Below are positions 1 through 6,677 of a stretch of 64,000 nucleotides of DNA, piece by piece. The notes below the pieces were generated by a model. The model saw nothing but the letters and a program-made list of their open reading frames with translations, did no database searches and had not been told where the DNA came from. Made by a program: the position numbers and the translations under genes. The stretch is from the NCBI GenBank assembly GCA_004078665.1, contig SCFO01000002.1, positions 124,001-188,000 on the forward strand, in the 5' to 3' direction. Origin of the DNA: Halobacillus fulvus. Lineage in GTDB: Bacteria > Bacillota > Bacilli > Bacillales > Halobacillaceae. Within the stretch, counting starts at the first letter, position 1. Each line of letters begins with the position of its first letter.

Positions 1-1063
1 TCCGGACTTTGTCGACTTATATTACGCGGTAAAAGCGAATCCAGAGCAGCCGATCTTGGAGACGCTTGAACCGATCGTCGATGGCTTTGAAGTCGCCTCT
101 GCTGGCGAAATGAATAAGGTGTCATCGTTGACGGTCAAGCCGATGATGTTCGGAGGACCGGCGAAGAAGGATTCAGAATTGGAAGAGGCCATTCGCTCAG
201 GAGTCAAAACCATCAACGTCGAAAGCTTCCACGAACTCAACCGTCTGGCGGCTTTGGCTGAAAAACATCATACCAAAATCCCGGTCTTAGCCCGGGTTAA
301 TTTGACAGCCAACGTCTCCGATAGCCATCTACGTATGTCTGGTGTGCCGACACAATTCGGAGTGGACGAACAGGAGATTCCGGATTTTATTAAAAAGGTG
401 AACACGATGGATTCGATCGACCTTCGCGGATTCCATTTTCACGCCATGAGCAATAATTTAGATGCAGAGGCTCATCTCCGATTCGTCGAAGCCTGTTTGG
501 ACAAATCCCTGGCGTGGGCAGAGCGATACCGTTTGGATGCTCCGATCGTCAATATCGGAGGAGGCATCGGCATCAACTATTGGCACCCTGACGATCCGTT
601 CGATTGGCAAGTACTTGCTAAAGGGCTTCATGACCTTGAGTCCAAAACGAACGGCCGTCACATTTTCATGGAAATCGGGCGCTATATGACGGCTTCCTGT
701 GGGGTTTATGCAGCTGAGGTATTGGACGTGAAGCAAAATCATGATCAATCCTTTGCTGTATTGCGTGGCGGCTCTCATCATCTAAGGCTTCCGGCGGCAT
801 GGAAAATGAGTCATCCGTTTCGCGTTTTTCCTGTAGAAGATTGGCCATATCCGTTCGAACGTCCGGAAGTGCGGAATAGAGAAGTGACCATCGCGGGTGA
901 GCTTTGTACACCGAATGATGTGCTGGTGAGGCAGGAGCCTGTCACTAGATTGAGGGCAGGAGACGTCGTGTTGTTTGAATATGCGGGGGCGTATGCGTGG
1001 ACGATTTCGCATCATGATTTTTTGAGTCATCCGCATCCAGAAATTGTATATATAAATGGATGA
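1..1063 (+). CDS. Type III PLP-dependent decarboxylase, siderophore-biosynthesis type (5'-truncated)
   Basis: Fold-III (alanine-racemase-like barrel) PLP decarboxylase related to diaminopimelate and ornithine decarboxylases. The open frame runs off the left window edge. The first visible codons give PDFVDLYYAVKANPEQP, the YAVKAN motif holding the PLP-binding lysine, so only a short N-terminal part is missing. Later motifs are FHFHAMSNN, the glycine-rich NIGGGIGINYW that binds the cofactor phosphate, EIGRY, GELCTPNDVL (cysteine-containing active-site loop) and FEYAGAYAW near the C-terminus. The HHDFLSHPHPE tail resembles SbnH-like enzymes, which decarboxylate a citryl-diaminopropionate intermediate in NIS siderophore assembly. 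That specific role is inferred; the rest of the operon lies outside the window. The TTG at 56 is internal, not the start. Confidence 0.85.
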   Translation, partial: PDFVDLYYAVKANPEQPILETLEPIVDGFEVASAGEMNKVSSLTVKPMMFGGPAKKDSELEEAIRSGVKTINVESFHELNRLAALAEKHHTKIPVLARVNLTANVSDSHLRMSGVPTQFGVDEQEIPDFIKKVNTMDSIDLRGFHFHAMSNNLDAEAHLRFVEACLDKSLAWAERYRLDAPIVNIGGGIGINYWHPDDPFDWQVLAKGLHDLESKTNGRHIFMEIGRYMTASCGVYAAEVLDVKQNHDQSFAVLRGGSHHLRLPAAWKMSHPFRVFPVEDWPYPFERPEVRNREVTIAGELCTPNDVLVRQEPVTRLRAGDVVLFEYAGAYAWTISHHDFLSHPHPEIVYING

Positions 1064-1101
1064 AAAACCTTTAATTTTGCTGCAAGGAGTTCAACAACAT
1101 A

Positions 1102-1138
1102 AAAAGAGCCTTACCATAAACCCTGGTAAGGCTCTTTT
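1102..1138 (+). terminator. Rho-independent terminator after the PLP decarboxylase
   Basis: A 15-bp perfect stem (AAAAGAGCCTTACCA at 1102-1116 with TGGTAAGGCTCTTTT at 1124-1138) closes a 7-nt loop and ends in a T tract, 39 bp after the stop codon. It is symmetrical enough to work in both directions, so it may also stop transcription of the leftward propeptide gene. Confidence 0.9.
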
Positions 1139-1218
1139 CGTGCACTAGTTCGTTATGGTCAAGATAATAGAAAGAATGAGTTATGTATAGTTACAACGGG
1201 GAGTGTAAATAGTGAGAT

Positions 1219-1446
1219 TCAGTCAGGCCAAACTGGATCCACGTTCAATGGCTCTACATCATCCGGCCAAACCGGGTCTACAGAGTCAGGCCAGACAGGG
1301 TCGACAGCAGCAGGCTCTACTTGATCAGGCCATACAGGATCCACTACAGCAAGGTCTGTGTTATCCGGCCAAACGGGGTCTGAGCTTAAAACGAGGCCAC
1401 CGACTACTAATGTTCCAATCAAGGCTCTTTTCACTACTTTTTTCAT
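1219..1446 (-). CDS. Secreted propeptide with five DPVWPD repeats, candidate peptide pheromone precursor
   Basis: A 75-residue protein with a basic N-terminus and hydrophobic core (MKKVVKRALIGTLVVGGLVL), i.e. a Sec-type export signal. It is followed by five copies of DPVWPD at residues 23-28, 36-41, 49-54, 57-62 and 70-75; the last copy is the exact C-terminus. Four copies are preceded by Val and one by Ser, so a likely mature signal is the heptapeptide (V/S)DPVWPD. I chose the ATG at 1446 because GGAGG lies 8 nt upstream; the in-frame TTG five codons earlier is part of that ribosome binding site. The architecture (export signal, short acidic/hydrophobic peptide at the C-terminus, divergent HTH-TPR gene) matches Phr/NprX/PapR-type precursors of RRNPP systems, here with the signal multiplied inside one precursor. 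The pheromone role is inferred; the repeats and signal peptide are seen directly. Confidence 0.8.
   Translation of the reverse strand: MKKVVKRALIGTLVVGGLVLSSDPVWPDNTDLAVVDPVWPDQVEPAAVDPVWPDSVDPVWPDDVEPLNVDPVWPD
1222..1380 (-). repeat. In-frame tandem repeat (mostly 39 bp) encoding DPVWPD units
   Basis: The repeated cores start 13, 13, 8 and 13 residues apart, so the basic unit is 39 bp with one shortened 24-bp unit. Linkers are acidic or aliphatic (NTDLAVV, QVEPAAV, S-V, DVEPLNV). The cores are conserved and the linkers drift, as expected if the core is the functional product. Confidence 0.9.
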
Positions 1447-1468
1447 ATAAAATCCCTCCAATTAAAAA

Positions 1469-1503
1469 TGAAAGTTATACTGTCGAGTTAAATATAACTT
1501 TCA
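1469..1503. promoter_or_regulatory. Inverted repeat over the propeptide promoter, candidate operator
   Basis: Perfect 11-bp arms TGAAAGTTATA (1469-1479) and TATAACTTTCA (1493-1503) with a 13-bp centre. A smaller palindrome AGTTA-AATA-TAACT (1486-1499) overlaps the right arm. It covers the -10 box and start site of the propeptide promoter, a position suited to a regulator, most simply the divergent HTH-TPR protein. Confidence 0.55.
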
Positions 1504-1519
1504 AAGAAAAAAATGTCAA
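1491..1519 (-). promoter_or_regulatory. Sigma-A promoter of the propeptide gene
   Basis: On the minus strand TTGACA (1519-1514) and TATATT (1496-1491) are separated by 17 bp: a perfect -35 and a 5/6 -10 box. The predicted transcript starts near 1484 and gives a leader of about 37 nt. The -10 box lies inside the inverted repeat at 1469-1503. Confidence 0.75.
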
Positions 1520-1580
1520 CAGTAGAAAAGATATGAAATTTTTGGAGAACTCTCTGCTATTTAATAATTTTTAAAAAAAT

Positions 1581-1631
1581 AAGTTAATTTAAGTAACTTT
1601 TCTTAACAAATGAGGGTTGGGGTAGTATATT
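1581..1631 (+). promoter_or_regulatory. Regulator promoter with upstream AAGTTA/TAACTT site
   Basis: TTAACA (1603-1608), a 17-bp spacer and TATATT (1626-1631) form a good sigma-A promoter about 38 bp before the regulator start. Directly upstream of the -35, AAGTTA (1581-1586) and TAACTT (1594-1599) form an inverted repeat sharing its half-site with the operator-like repeat at 1469-1503. The same protein may bind both. Confidence 0.6.
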
Positions 1632-1668
1632 GATATATAAAGTGTATGTTCAAAGGGAGAGGTCGCTT

Positions 1669-2970
1669 ATGGAAAAGAAAATGCTTGGGGAGCGCATCAA
1701 AGATAAGAGAAAATCGATGAGGCTGACCCAGCAGGATTTGTCAGGTCCGACGGTAAGTCGCGCGCTTATTAGTTTAATAGAGAGAAATCAGACGAAACCT
1801 TCACTGAAAACATTAGAAAGTATCGCAGATAAACTAGGTACAACTGTCAGCGACTTGCTGCAGGAAGAAATGGAGGCAGGCCAGTCAGTCGGGAGGCCTG
1901 ATTATAATTATCAAAAAGTGGTCATGATGGCTAAAGCGCTGGTCCGTTCAGGGAATTTAGATCAGGCAGAAGATGTTGTGGAAAAAGGATTACAGCAAGA
2001 AGAAAGTACAGAGGGGAAAGGCGTATATAAAAAACTCTTAGGTGAAATCTACCTTTCGAAGAAGGATTATTCGAATGCGTTAGCTAATTTTGAAGCCGCG
2101 CTGTTTTATTACTCGCCGGCTGAAATCCATGAACATATTGAAGTTCATTACAGCCTAGCGGAATGTCACAGGAAGTTGAACAAGCATCACTCCGGAATCG
2201 AGCATGCTCTTCGTGCCATCACGTTGTTGCGTTCCATTCATCAGGATCCAGATATGGTTTTGGAGCTGAAAATCCTTTATACGTTGTCATACAGCTACTG
2301 TCAGATCAAGCAGTATGCAAGTGCTATTAAATATATCGAAGAAGCTTTGCGTTTATCAGAGCGGACAGATATTTTTTATAAGCACAATCAGTATCTCGTT
2401 TTAAGAGGACTTGCTTTCATGTATTTAGAAAATTATGCAGAAGGAATAAAGTCGACGCAAATCGCACTGTCAAATTTCAGGAAGACGACAAACTTCAGTG
2501 AAATCGCTGGTTGTCTCATCAATCTCGGAATTCTGTACCGAAAAAATGAAGAATATTCCCGGTCGCTGGAGCACCTTGAGAAAAGTCTCGTCCTTTCGAG
2601 AGAGCATGGGCTGAAAACGTATTATTGCAATGCAATGTACGAGATGTGTATCACACTCCATGCGAAAGGTAGTTTACCGGGAGCCTTGCAGACGGGGAAA
2701 GACGCGCTTATGATGGAGGACTTCCCGGTAGAGCTGCGCGGGAAATTGCTGTTTGCACTCGGGTTGATCCAAATCGACTTGGAGGAATATGAAGAAGCTC
2801 TGAAATGCCTGGAGGAAGCGGAAGGGAGCTTTCGTGACCGTCAGGATTATATGAATCTTTCTAGGTGTAAGTTCAAGAAATCAGATATTTATTCTCGTTT
2901 GAAACAATATGAGGAATCACAAAAATTGCTGAATGAAGGGTATCATGAACTGGAGCATTTAGTGATTTAA
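1669..2970 (+). CDS. XRE HTH plus TPR-repeat regulator, RRNPP (NprR/PlcR/Rgg-like) family
   Basis: A 433-residue cytosolic regulator. Residues about 5-60 are an XRE/Cro helix-turn-helix (LGERIKDKRKSMRLTQQDLS, then VSRALISLIERNQTKPSL). The rest, from about residue 75, is a helical array with TPR-like units (for example YKKLLGEIYLSKKDYSNALANF and YCQIKQYASAIKYIEEAL). This HTH-TPR layout and length is that of the RRNPP family, whose TPR domain binds re-imported oligopeptides. The ATG at 1669 is chosen because AGGGAGAGG lies just upstream; the earlier in-frame TTG at 1630 falls in the promoter. The divergent neighbour encodes an exported multi-repeat peptide, its probable cognate signal. The HTH-TPR class is firm; ligand and targets are inferred. 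Confidence 0.85.
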   Translation: MEKKMLGERIKDKRKSMRLTQQDLSGPTVSRALISLIERNQTKPSLKTLESIADKLGTTVSDLLQEEMEAGQSVGRPDYNYQKVVMMAKALVRSGNLDQAEDVVEKGLQQEESTEGKGVYKKLLGEIYLSKKDYSNALANFEAALFYYSPAEIHEHIEVHYSLAECHRKLNKHHSGIEHALRAITLLRSIHQDPDMVLELKILYTLSYSYCQIKQYASAIKYIEEALRLSERTDIFYKHNQYLVLRGLAFMYLENYAEGIKSTQIALSNFRKTTNFSEIAGCLINLGILYRKNEEYSRSLEHLEKSLVLSREHGLKTYYCNAMYEMCITLHAKGSLPGALQTGKDALMMEDFPVELRGKLLFALGLIQIDLEEYEEALKCLEEAEGSFRDRQDYMNLSRCKFKKSDIYSRLKQYEESQKLLNEGYHELEHLVI

Positions 2971-2971
2971 G

Positions 2972-3005
2972 AAAAGTCGCAGACATTTTGTCTGTGACTT
3001 TTTTT
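2972..3005 (+). terminator. Terminator of the HTH-TPR regulator
   Basis: AAAAGTCGCAGACA pairs with TGTCTGTGACTTTT across a very short loop and is followed by T residues, 2 bp after the stop codon. Confidence 0.85.
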
Positions 3006-3034
3006 AGGCTATTTTCACATCGATTGTTGTTTTC

Positions 3035-3333
3035 ATGACCACAAACTACAAGAAGTTTGCCAAACTAAAACGACTCTTGCACGAAACGGTTAATGAACGC
3101 CAAAACCAGCGTGTAAAGAAGGATATTTATCATTTACAACACGTTAATAACTTCTGCAATCACATGAAAAGGTGGTTGGAGCGTTTTCAAGTTTTTTTAT
3201 GTATGATTTGGACAATTACCCCAATTGGTTCCGTTGGCTTGAACTTGATAAGAATTCAGCATTTGATAAACGAGTTGAGCAAATGCTTATTTACGCGTGT
3301 CAAAAATCAAATCACGGAACAGTTCAAATGTAA
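3035..3333 (+). pseudogene. Degenerate C-terminal fragment of an IS1595/ISXO2-type transposase
   Basis: The first frame reads TNYKKFAKLKRLL and then RVKKDIYHLQHVNNFCNHMK and RWLERFQ. After a frameshift near 3195-3205 the next frame continues YDLDNYPNWFRWLELDKNSA and ends HGTVQM-stop at 3333. The YHLQHVN...RLKRWL...LDNYLNWFRWLE order is the C-terminal signature of ISXO2-like DDE transposases. The N-terminal zinc-finger and catalytic parts are absent and the two frames do not join, so it is a non-functional relic. The open frame to 3532 past the shift is out-of-frame reading. Confidence 0.7.
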
Positions 3334-3342
3334 GGAGTGCAT

Positions 3343-3370
3343 AAAAACCGACCTCGATGTGAGGTCGGTT
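3343..3370 (-). terminator. Terminator of the leftward XRE regulator operon
   Basis: AACCGACCTC (3346-3355) pairs with GAGGTCGGTT (3361-3370) around a 5-nt loop. Read leftward the stem is followed by a T tract; it abuts the stop codon of the regulator. Confidence 0.85.
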
Positions 3371-3576
3371 CATCGCTTTTTATTAGAACTACTGATGAAA
3401 AGCTCATCTACTGTGGTGTTCAAAACGGAGGCTATGTCAAACGCTAATTGTAAAGTGGGGTCGTATTTATCATTTTCGATTGCATTTATTGTTTGTCTGG
3501 ATACTTTACAGAGTTTAGCCAGTTCTTCCTGAGATAACTTAACTGATTTCCTTAGTTCTCTAATGTGATTTTTCAT
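3370..3576 (-). CDS. Small XRE-family transcriptional regulator (68 aa)
   Basis: A single-domain Cro/CI-type DNA-binding protein. It is almost entirely the HTH: IRELRKSVKLSQEELAKLCK, then VSRQTINAIENDKYDPTL and a short helix with VDELF. This is the YozG-like class of about 67 residues that is usually encoded beside a small membrane protein, as here: the membrane gene directly precedes it on the same strand with no gap. It probably represses its own operon through the TTTACATTT-type sites at 3903-3975. Small Cro-type regulators paired with a membrane protein of about 100 aa are also found in class II lantibiotic clusters such as lichenicidin, so a role in the nearby lan cluster is possible but inferred. 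Confidence 0.85.
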   Translation of the reverse strand: MKNHIRELRKSVKLSQEELAKLCKVSRQTINAIENDKYDPTLQLAFDIASVLNTTVDELFISSSNKKR

Positions 3577-3879
3577 TTAATCACCGTATTTTTTTCTGTA
3601 AATCAGTAATGTTGTCAGATAAATAATTGAAATTACAGTTAGAAACATTATGGGCGAAATCCCACTACCATTATAAGAAGCGTTCCCCTCGAAAGTTAGG
3701 TAAATTGACTCTACAACTTCGAAAATAAGGATACCTACAGCTACGATAAACGCATATGAATGAGCTTTCGAGATGATAAACTGCCTTCTTTCATCCCCAC
3801 TTTGAAACATTGGTGCAACGAAAATCAAAATCCCACTAACTAACAATATGACAGAATACACAATTTTAACATAATCCAT
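3577..3879 (-). CDS. Small membrane protein partnered with an XRE regulator (100 aa)
   Basis: Three hydrophobic segments at about residues 5-25, 43-62 and 75-93, with a charged GDERRQFIISKAHSY loop after the first. The ERRQFIISKA loop parallels DERKRLIQLK in the membrane protein at 6006-6335, so both belong to one family of regulator-associated membrane proteins. Start ATG follows GGAGGG. It is first in a two-gene operon with the 68-aa regulator. Function unknown; such proteins often modulate their partner HTH protein or contribute to antimicrobial resistance, but nothing here proves it. Confidence 0.7.
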   Translation of the reverse strand: MDYVKIVYSVILLVSGILIFVAPMFQSGDERRQFIISKAHSYAFIVAVGILIFEVVESIYLTFEGNASYNGSGISPIMFLTVISIIYLTTLLIYRKKYGD

Positions 3880-3902
3880 TTTTTAGTTCCCTCCATCATT
3901 GT

Positions 3903-3963
3903 AATGTAAAAAGTTTTTTACATTTATTACTTCTTATGATAGCATTAGCTGTGGAAATGTCAA
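3903..3963 (-). promoter_or_regulatory. Leftward promoter with palindromic operator and TTTACATTT sites
   Basis: Minus-strand TTGACA (3963-3958), 16-bp spacer and TATCAT (3941-3936) make a strong promoter. Around the start site lies a palindrome with arms AATGTAAAAA (3903-3912) and TTTTTACATT (3915-3924). The half-site TTTACATTT recurs on the plus strand near 3969, 4109 and, as TGTACATTT, 4130, covering both divergent promoters, as expected for shared regulation. Confidence 0.65.
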
Positions 3964-4018
3964 ATTGTTTTTACATTTTTATTTCTATAAAAGGATCACC
4001 AAAAGCGCAAATCTTTTT

Positions 4019-4064
4019 AGAAAGCAGCTTTTTTATAACTGAACCACTGTTATAAAAGCTTTCT
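4019..4064. other. Long stem-loop between the two divergent operons
   Basis: Nearly perfect arms: AGAAAGC plus AGCTTTTTTATAAC on the left and GTTATAAAAGCT plus TTTCT on the right, around a 9-nt loop. It lies upstream of both divergent promoters, so it is not an obvious terminator of either operon. It could be a relic or a protein-binding site. Confidence 0.5.
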
Positions 4065-4108
4065 TTCTGGTCTTTTTGAAAATTAATTTAACAAATTGTA
4101 TATTTTGC

Positions 4109-4137
4109 TTTACATTTTGAACGCTTTCCTGTACATT
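4109..4137 (+). promoter_or_regulatory. Possible promoter of the ABC transporter operon
   Basis: TTTACA (4109-4114) and TACATT (4132-4137) are 17 bp apart and both overlap the TTTACATTT/TGTACATTT half-sites. The match is moderate, as expected if a regulator overlaps the boxes. Confidence 0.4.
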
Positions 4138-4175
4138 TATGGTAAATAAAAGGTAAATCCTGTGAGGTGAAGAGA

Positions 4176-5045
4176 ATGAAGTTAAATGGTGTTAACAAAA
4201 TGTATGGAAAGCAAAAAGTGTTGGATGATATTCATTTGGAGTTGAAGCGCGGTGTGGTAACAGGGTTGATCGGGAAAAATGGGGCTGGGAAGACAACAAT
4301 TATGAAAATCCTTTGTGGCAATATCAAAAATTTCGAAGGCGAAGTGGAAAGAGGGCAAGGATCGGTTGGTTATTTGATTGAACATCCGAAGGCGTATATG
4401 AACGAAAGTGGTCGTTACAATCTAAAGTATTTTTCGCACATTTATTCCGCTGAACCTGATCATGACTACATAAAATTTCTTATCCAGTCCTTAGGGATGG
4501 AAAGTTATATTAACAAAAAAGTGAAAGGCTATTCCATGGGAATGAAGCAGCGGCTTGGCATTGCGATATCGATGCTTCGAAAGCCGGATTATCTCATTCT
4601 GGATGAGCCGACGAATGGAATGGATCCGGACGGGTCGATTGAAGTTTTGAAAACGTTGAAAGAGCTTAGTGAACAATTTGAAATCGGAGTGTTGATTTCC
4701 AGTCATAAGCTCGAGGACGTCGAAATGATCAGTGATGAAATTGTCTTCATCTCGCAAGGGAAAATTAAGAAAACGATGGATACTGGTGACTTATCGAAGA
4801 CAGGTGTCATTCAAATCGGTTTGCAGCCTGAGGATTTAGAGGAAGGATATGCGGTGATCTCTCGCTCGGTAGAAACGGTCGAGCGTGAAGGTGAGGAAAT
4901 CATTGTTCCGATTTCTGTCGATTTGTCCGCGCTCCTTAAAGAGTTGGCTAAAGAGGATATATTCCCAAGTAATATTACGAAAAACTCTCATACTTTGAAG
5001 GATTACTACTTCCAAATGACAGAATCTCAGGAGGTTGCCAAATGA
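4176..5045 (+). CDS. ABC transporter ATP-binding protein, BcrA/LanF-like
   Basis: A 289-residue nucleotide-binding subunit that would power the permease encoded next. Walker A is GLIGKNGAGKTTIMK, the signature YSMGMKQRLGIA, Walker B YLILDEPTNGMDP, with a switch histidine in LISSHKLEDVE. The SMGMKQR signature and short length are typical of the bacitracin (BcrA) and lantibiotic-immunity (LanF) branch of ABC-2 exporters. The ATG at 4176 is preferred over the GTG at 4167 because GAGGTG sits at the right distance. The stop overlaps the permease start (ATGA). It heads an operon running to 6517 with a regulator and two membrane proteins. Export of a peptide antibiotic or self-immunity is plausible from family and location, but unproven. 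Confidence 0.85.
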   Translation: MKLNGVNKMYGKQKVLDDIHLELKRGVVTGLIGKNGAGKTTIMKILCGNIKNFEGEVERGQGSVGYLIEHPKAYMNESGRYNLKYFSHIYSAEPDHDYIKFLIQSLGMESYINKKVKGYSMGMKQRLGIAISMLRKPDYLILDEPTNGMDPDGSIEVLKTLKELSEQFEIGVLISSHKLEDVEMISDEIVFISQGKIKKTMDTGDLSKTGVIQIGLQPEDLEEGYAVISRSVETVEREGEEIIVPISVDLSALLKELAKEDIFPSNITKNSHTLKDYYFQMTESQEVAK

Positions 5046-5761
5046 TTATATCTCGTGTTGTCTTGTTTGATATGAAACGAATCTTCAGCAACTGGTTCCT
5101 TTACTTTTCGCTTATTTTATCCTTCGTTCCAGCGTTCGGAATCGCCTATTCGATAAAAAATTTGGGAGGGCCTTTCACGCTTGCTCACGTCACCTCATTT
5201 TATGCCCTTTTCGGAACGATTCTGAGTGTTGTTGTGGCGATGAGACTCTACACAGCTGACTTATCCAATGAAACGATCACTCTTGTCATGAATGATAAAG
5301 TTACGCGGGTGAAATACCTTATTTCGAAGTTTCTCGGCTTTAGTCTAGTAGGATTGGTGTTTGGTTTATTCTGTGCTGGAACAGTATTCTTTATCAAGGA
5401 ATATCTATCGTTATCCCCTGACGGTATGTTGTATGTGAAAACCATTGTCAACTATGTTCTGTTTACAACCCTTTATACGATTTTGTTCTTCTTTGCGAGT
5501 ATTTATTACAGGAGTGTAGCGGCGTTGTTTGTCATTGCGGTGCTATCGATTTCCTTTTTGCCGAACTTGATCAGTACGATAATGGACAGTGGGAGTTTGC
5601 CTGCGTCTGTGAGTGCGGCAATTGAATACCTTCCGTTCTATTACTTCCCGATCCTGATCGGCTCTCACAACTTGGCGGGAATCGAATATTTGATGGTTGC
5701 CGCTTTCCTGATCGTATTGTTTGCAGGGTCGCTATTCTCCATCAGGAGGCAGGATTATTAA
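5042..5761 (+). CDS. ABC-2 type transporter permease (239 aa)
   Basis: Six hydrophobic segments (roughly residues 20-40, 50-70, 98-118, 133-160, 165-185, 215-235), the layout of ABC-2 exporter permeases. Start ATG overlaps the ATPase stop and has GGAGG 7 nt upstream, so the two are translationally coupled. It would form the membrane channel for the preceding ATPase. Sequence alone does not give the substrate; size and partner resemble the LanE/LanG or BcrB group that removes peptide antibiotics from the membrane. Confidence 0.8.
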   Translation: MIISRVVLFDMKRIFSNWFLYFSLILSFVPAFGIAYSIKNLGGPFTLAHVTSFYALFGTILSVVVAMRLYTADLSNETITLVMNDKVTRVKYLISKFLGFSLVGLVFGLFCAGTVFFIKEYLSLSPDGMLYVKTIVNYVLFTTLYTILFFFASIYYRSVAALFVIAVLSISFLPNLISTIMDSGSLPASVSAAIEYLPFYYFPILIGSHNLAGIEYLMVAAFLIVLFAGSLFSIRRQDY

Positions 5762-5779
5762 GAGTAGAGAGGATTACGA

Positions 5780-6013
5780 ATGGCTAAAAAAACAAATGAT
5801 GAAATCACGAATTCAGTATATGAATATCGGGTGTTGAAGCGAATGACTCAGCAAGACTTGGCGAAAGCGGTGGGAGTATCGAGGCAGACGATTATCGTTA
5901 TGGAAAAGAACAAGTACACGCCGTCGCTTTTGTTAGCTTTTAAAATAGCAGAGTTTTTCGATGCCGATATCCATGACATTTTCAAATATAAACCTGGAGG
6001 CCAAGATGATTGA
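5780..6013 (+). CDS. Small XRE-family transcriptional regulator (77 aa)
   Basis: Single HTH domain: VYEYRVLKRMTQQDLAKAVG, VSRQTIIVMEKNKYTPSL, then FDADIHDIFKY. It is clearly related to the 68-aa regulator at 3370-3576 (shared VSRQTI, K-Y-P-L, D-I-F/V-D-E-L-F pattern). The gene overlaps the following membrane-protein gene by 8 bp. So an XRE regulator plus small membrane protein occurs on both sides of the divergent control region, once leftward and once within the ABC operon. Confidence 0.85.
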   Translation: MAKKTNDEITNSVYEYRVLKRMTQQDLAKAVGVSRQTIIVMEKNKYTPSLLLAFKIAEFFDADIHDIFKYKPGGQDD

Positions 6014-6335
6014 ATTTATTGATACATGGATGAGTGAGAGTGGCAGCAACTTGAATGTATTTATAGCTGTGACGTTAACTGTGTTTGCTGTATCCACCCT
6101 TTTAATTATCATTTTCAATAAAAAATTGGGAGAGACCGATGAACGCAAACGTCTCATTCAGTTAAAAGTGAACCAGGGAATGTACATCACTCTGCTCGCC
6201 TTTCTTTTCTTCATGATTGCAACAGTCGGTGGAAGTCTGGATCATACGAAACAATTTTTATTATTTGGGATCTCTTTATCGCTTTTTGCTGGAGCTTGCT
6301 TGTGTATATACCATTATTATAAGGAGAGGGTCTAA
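6006..6335 (+). CDS. Small membrane protein partnered with an XRE regulator (109 aa)
   Basis: Three hydrophobic segments (about residues 15-36, 57-76 and 84-104) with a charged ETDERKRLIQLKVNQ loop after the first, the same arrangement as the 100-aa protein at 3577-3879. The start at 6006 follows CTGGAGG; the upstream ATG at 5961 lies inside the regulator gene and lacks a ribosome binding site. Its stop overlaps the next start (TAATG). Function unknown. Confidence 0.75.
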   Translation: MIEFIDTWMSESGSNLNVFIAVTLTVFAVSTLLIIIFNKKLGETDERKRLIQLKVNQGMYITLLAFLFFMIATVGGSLDHTKQFLLFGISLSLFAGACLCIYHYYKERV

Positions 6336-6517
6336 TGAACTTAGGGAAAACGATTTTAGCTGTTTTTGTAGGGGTGCTTACGTTTATCGTCGTTCAAGGG
6401 ATCATGACATTGCTTTTACCTTCTGGAGGAAGCTCGGATTATGTGATTTTGGGTGTTTCGCTTGGTGTTTGTTTAGTGGTCACCTTATCAATCGTCAGAA
6501 GGAAGGCTCATTCTTGA
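6335..6517 (+). CDS. Small two-TM membrane protein (60 aa)
   Basis: Two hydrophobic helices (about residues 5-27 and 36-54) joined by a short GGSSD loop, with a basic C-terminus RRKAHS. The start overlaps the preceding stop and follows AAGGAGAGGG. Last gene of the ABC/regulator operon. Not recognised; its size and placement would suit a LanI/LanH-like immunity peptide, but no sequence signature confirms this. Confidence 0.65.
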   Translation: MNLGKTILAVFVGVLTFIVVQGIMTLLLPSGGSSDYVILGVSLGVCLVVTLSIVRRKAHS

Positions 6518-6534
6518 TTGTGAATGTATCTAAA

Positions 6535-6567
6535 ACAAGTGGCGGAGATTTCTGTCGCTTGTTTTTT
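6535..6567 (+). terminator. Terminator of the ABC/regulator operon
   Basis: AACAAG-TGGCGG pairs with CTGTCG-CTTGTT (several G-T pairs) and is followed by TTTTTTT, 18 bp after the stop of the 60-aa protein. Confidence 0.7.
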
Positions 6568-6677
6568 TGTTTCTGACAGGATTCCACTTCTCTTTTGGAA
6601 AAAAAATGAAACGAACCCTGCTTTTTCTCGTAAGTATAGTGAATAGCTTTTTATACAGGGGAGGAAAGAAAGTTCGT

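Noticed and set aside
1222-1380. Regularly spaced repeats as a CRISPR array
   Set aside because: The repeats are in frame, encode DPVWPD and have short, related linkers instead of unique spacers.
1212-1574. Rightward open frame of 120 codons opposite the pheromone precursor
   Set aside because: It is antisense to the repeated propeptide; its length comes from the repeat lacking stops. No ribosome binding site, and it crosses both promoters.
3035-3532. Apparent intact 165-aa protein
   Set aside because: Only its first part matches a transposase; after the frameshift the transposase continues in another frame, and the rest is antisense to the XRE regulator.
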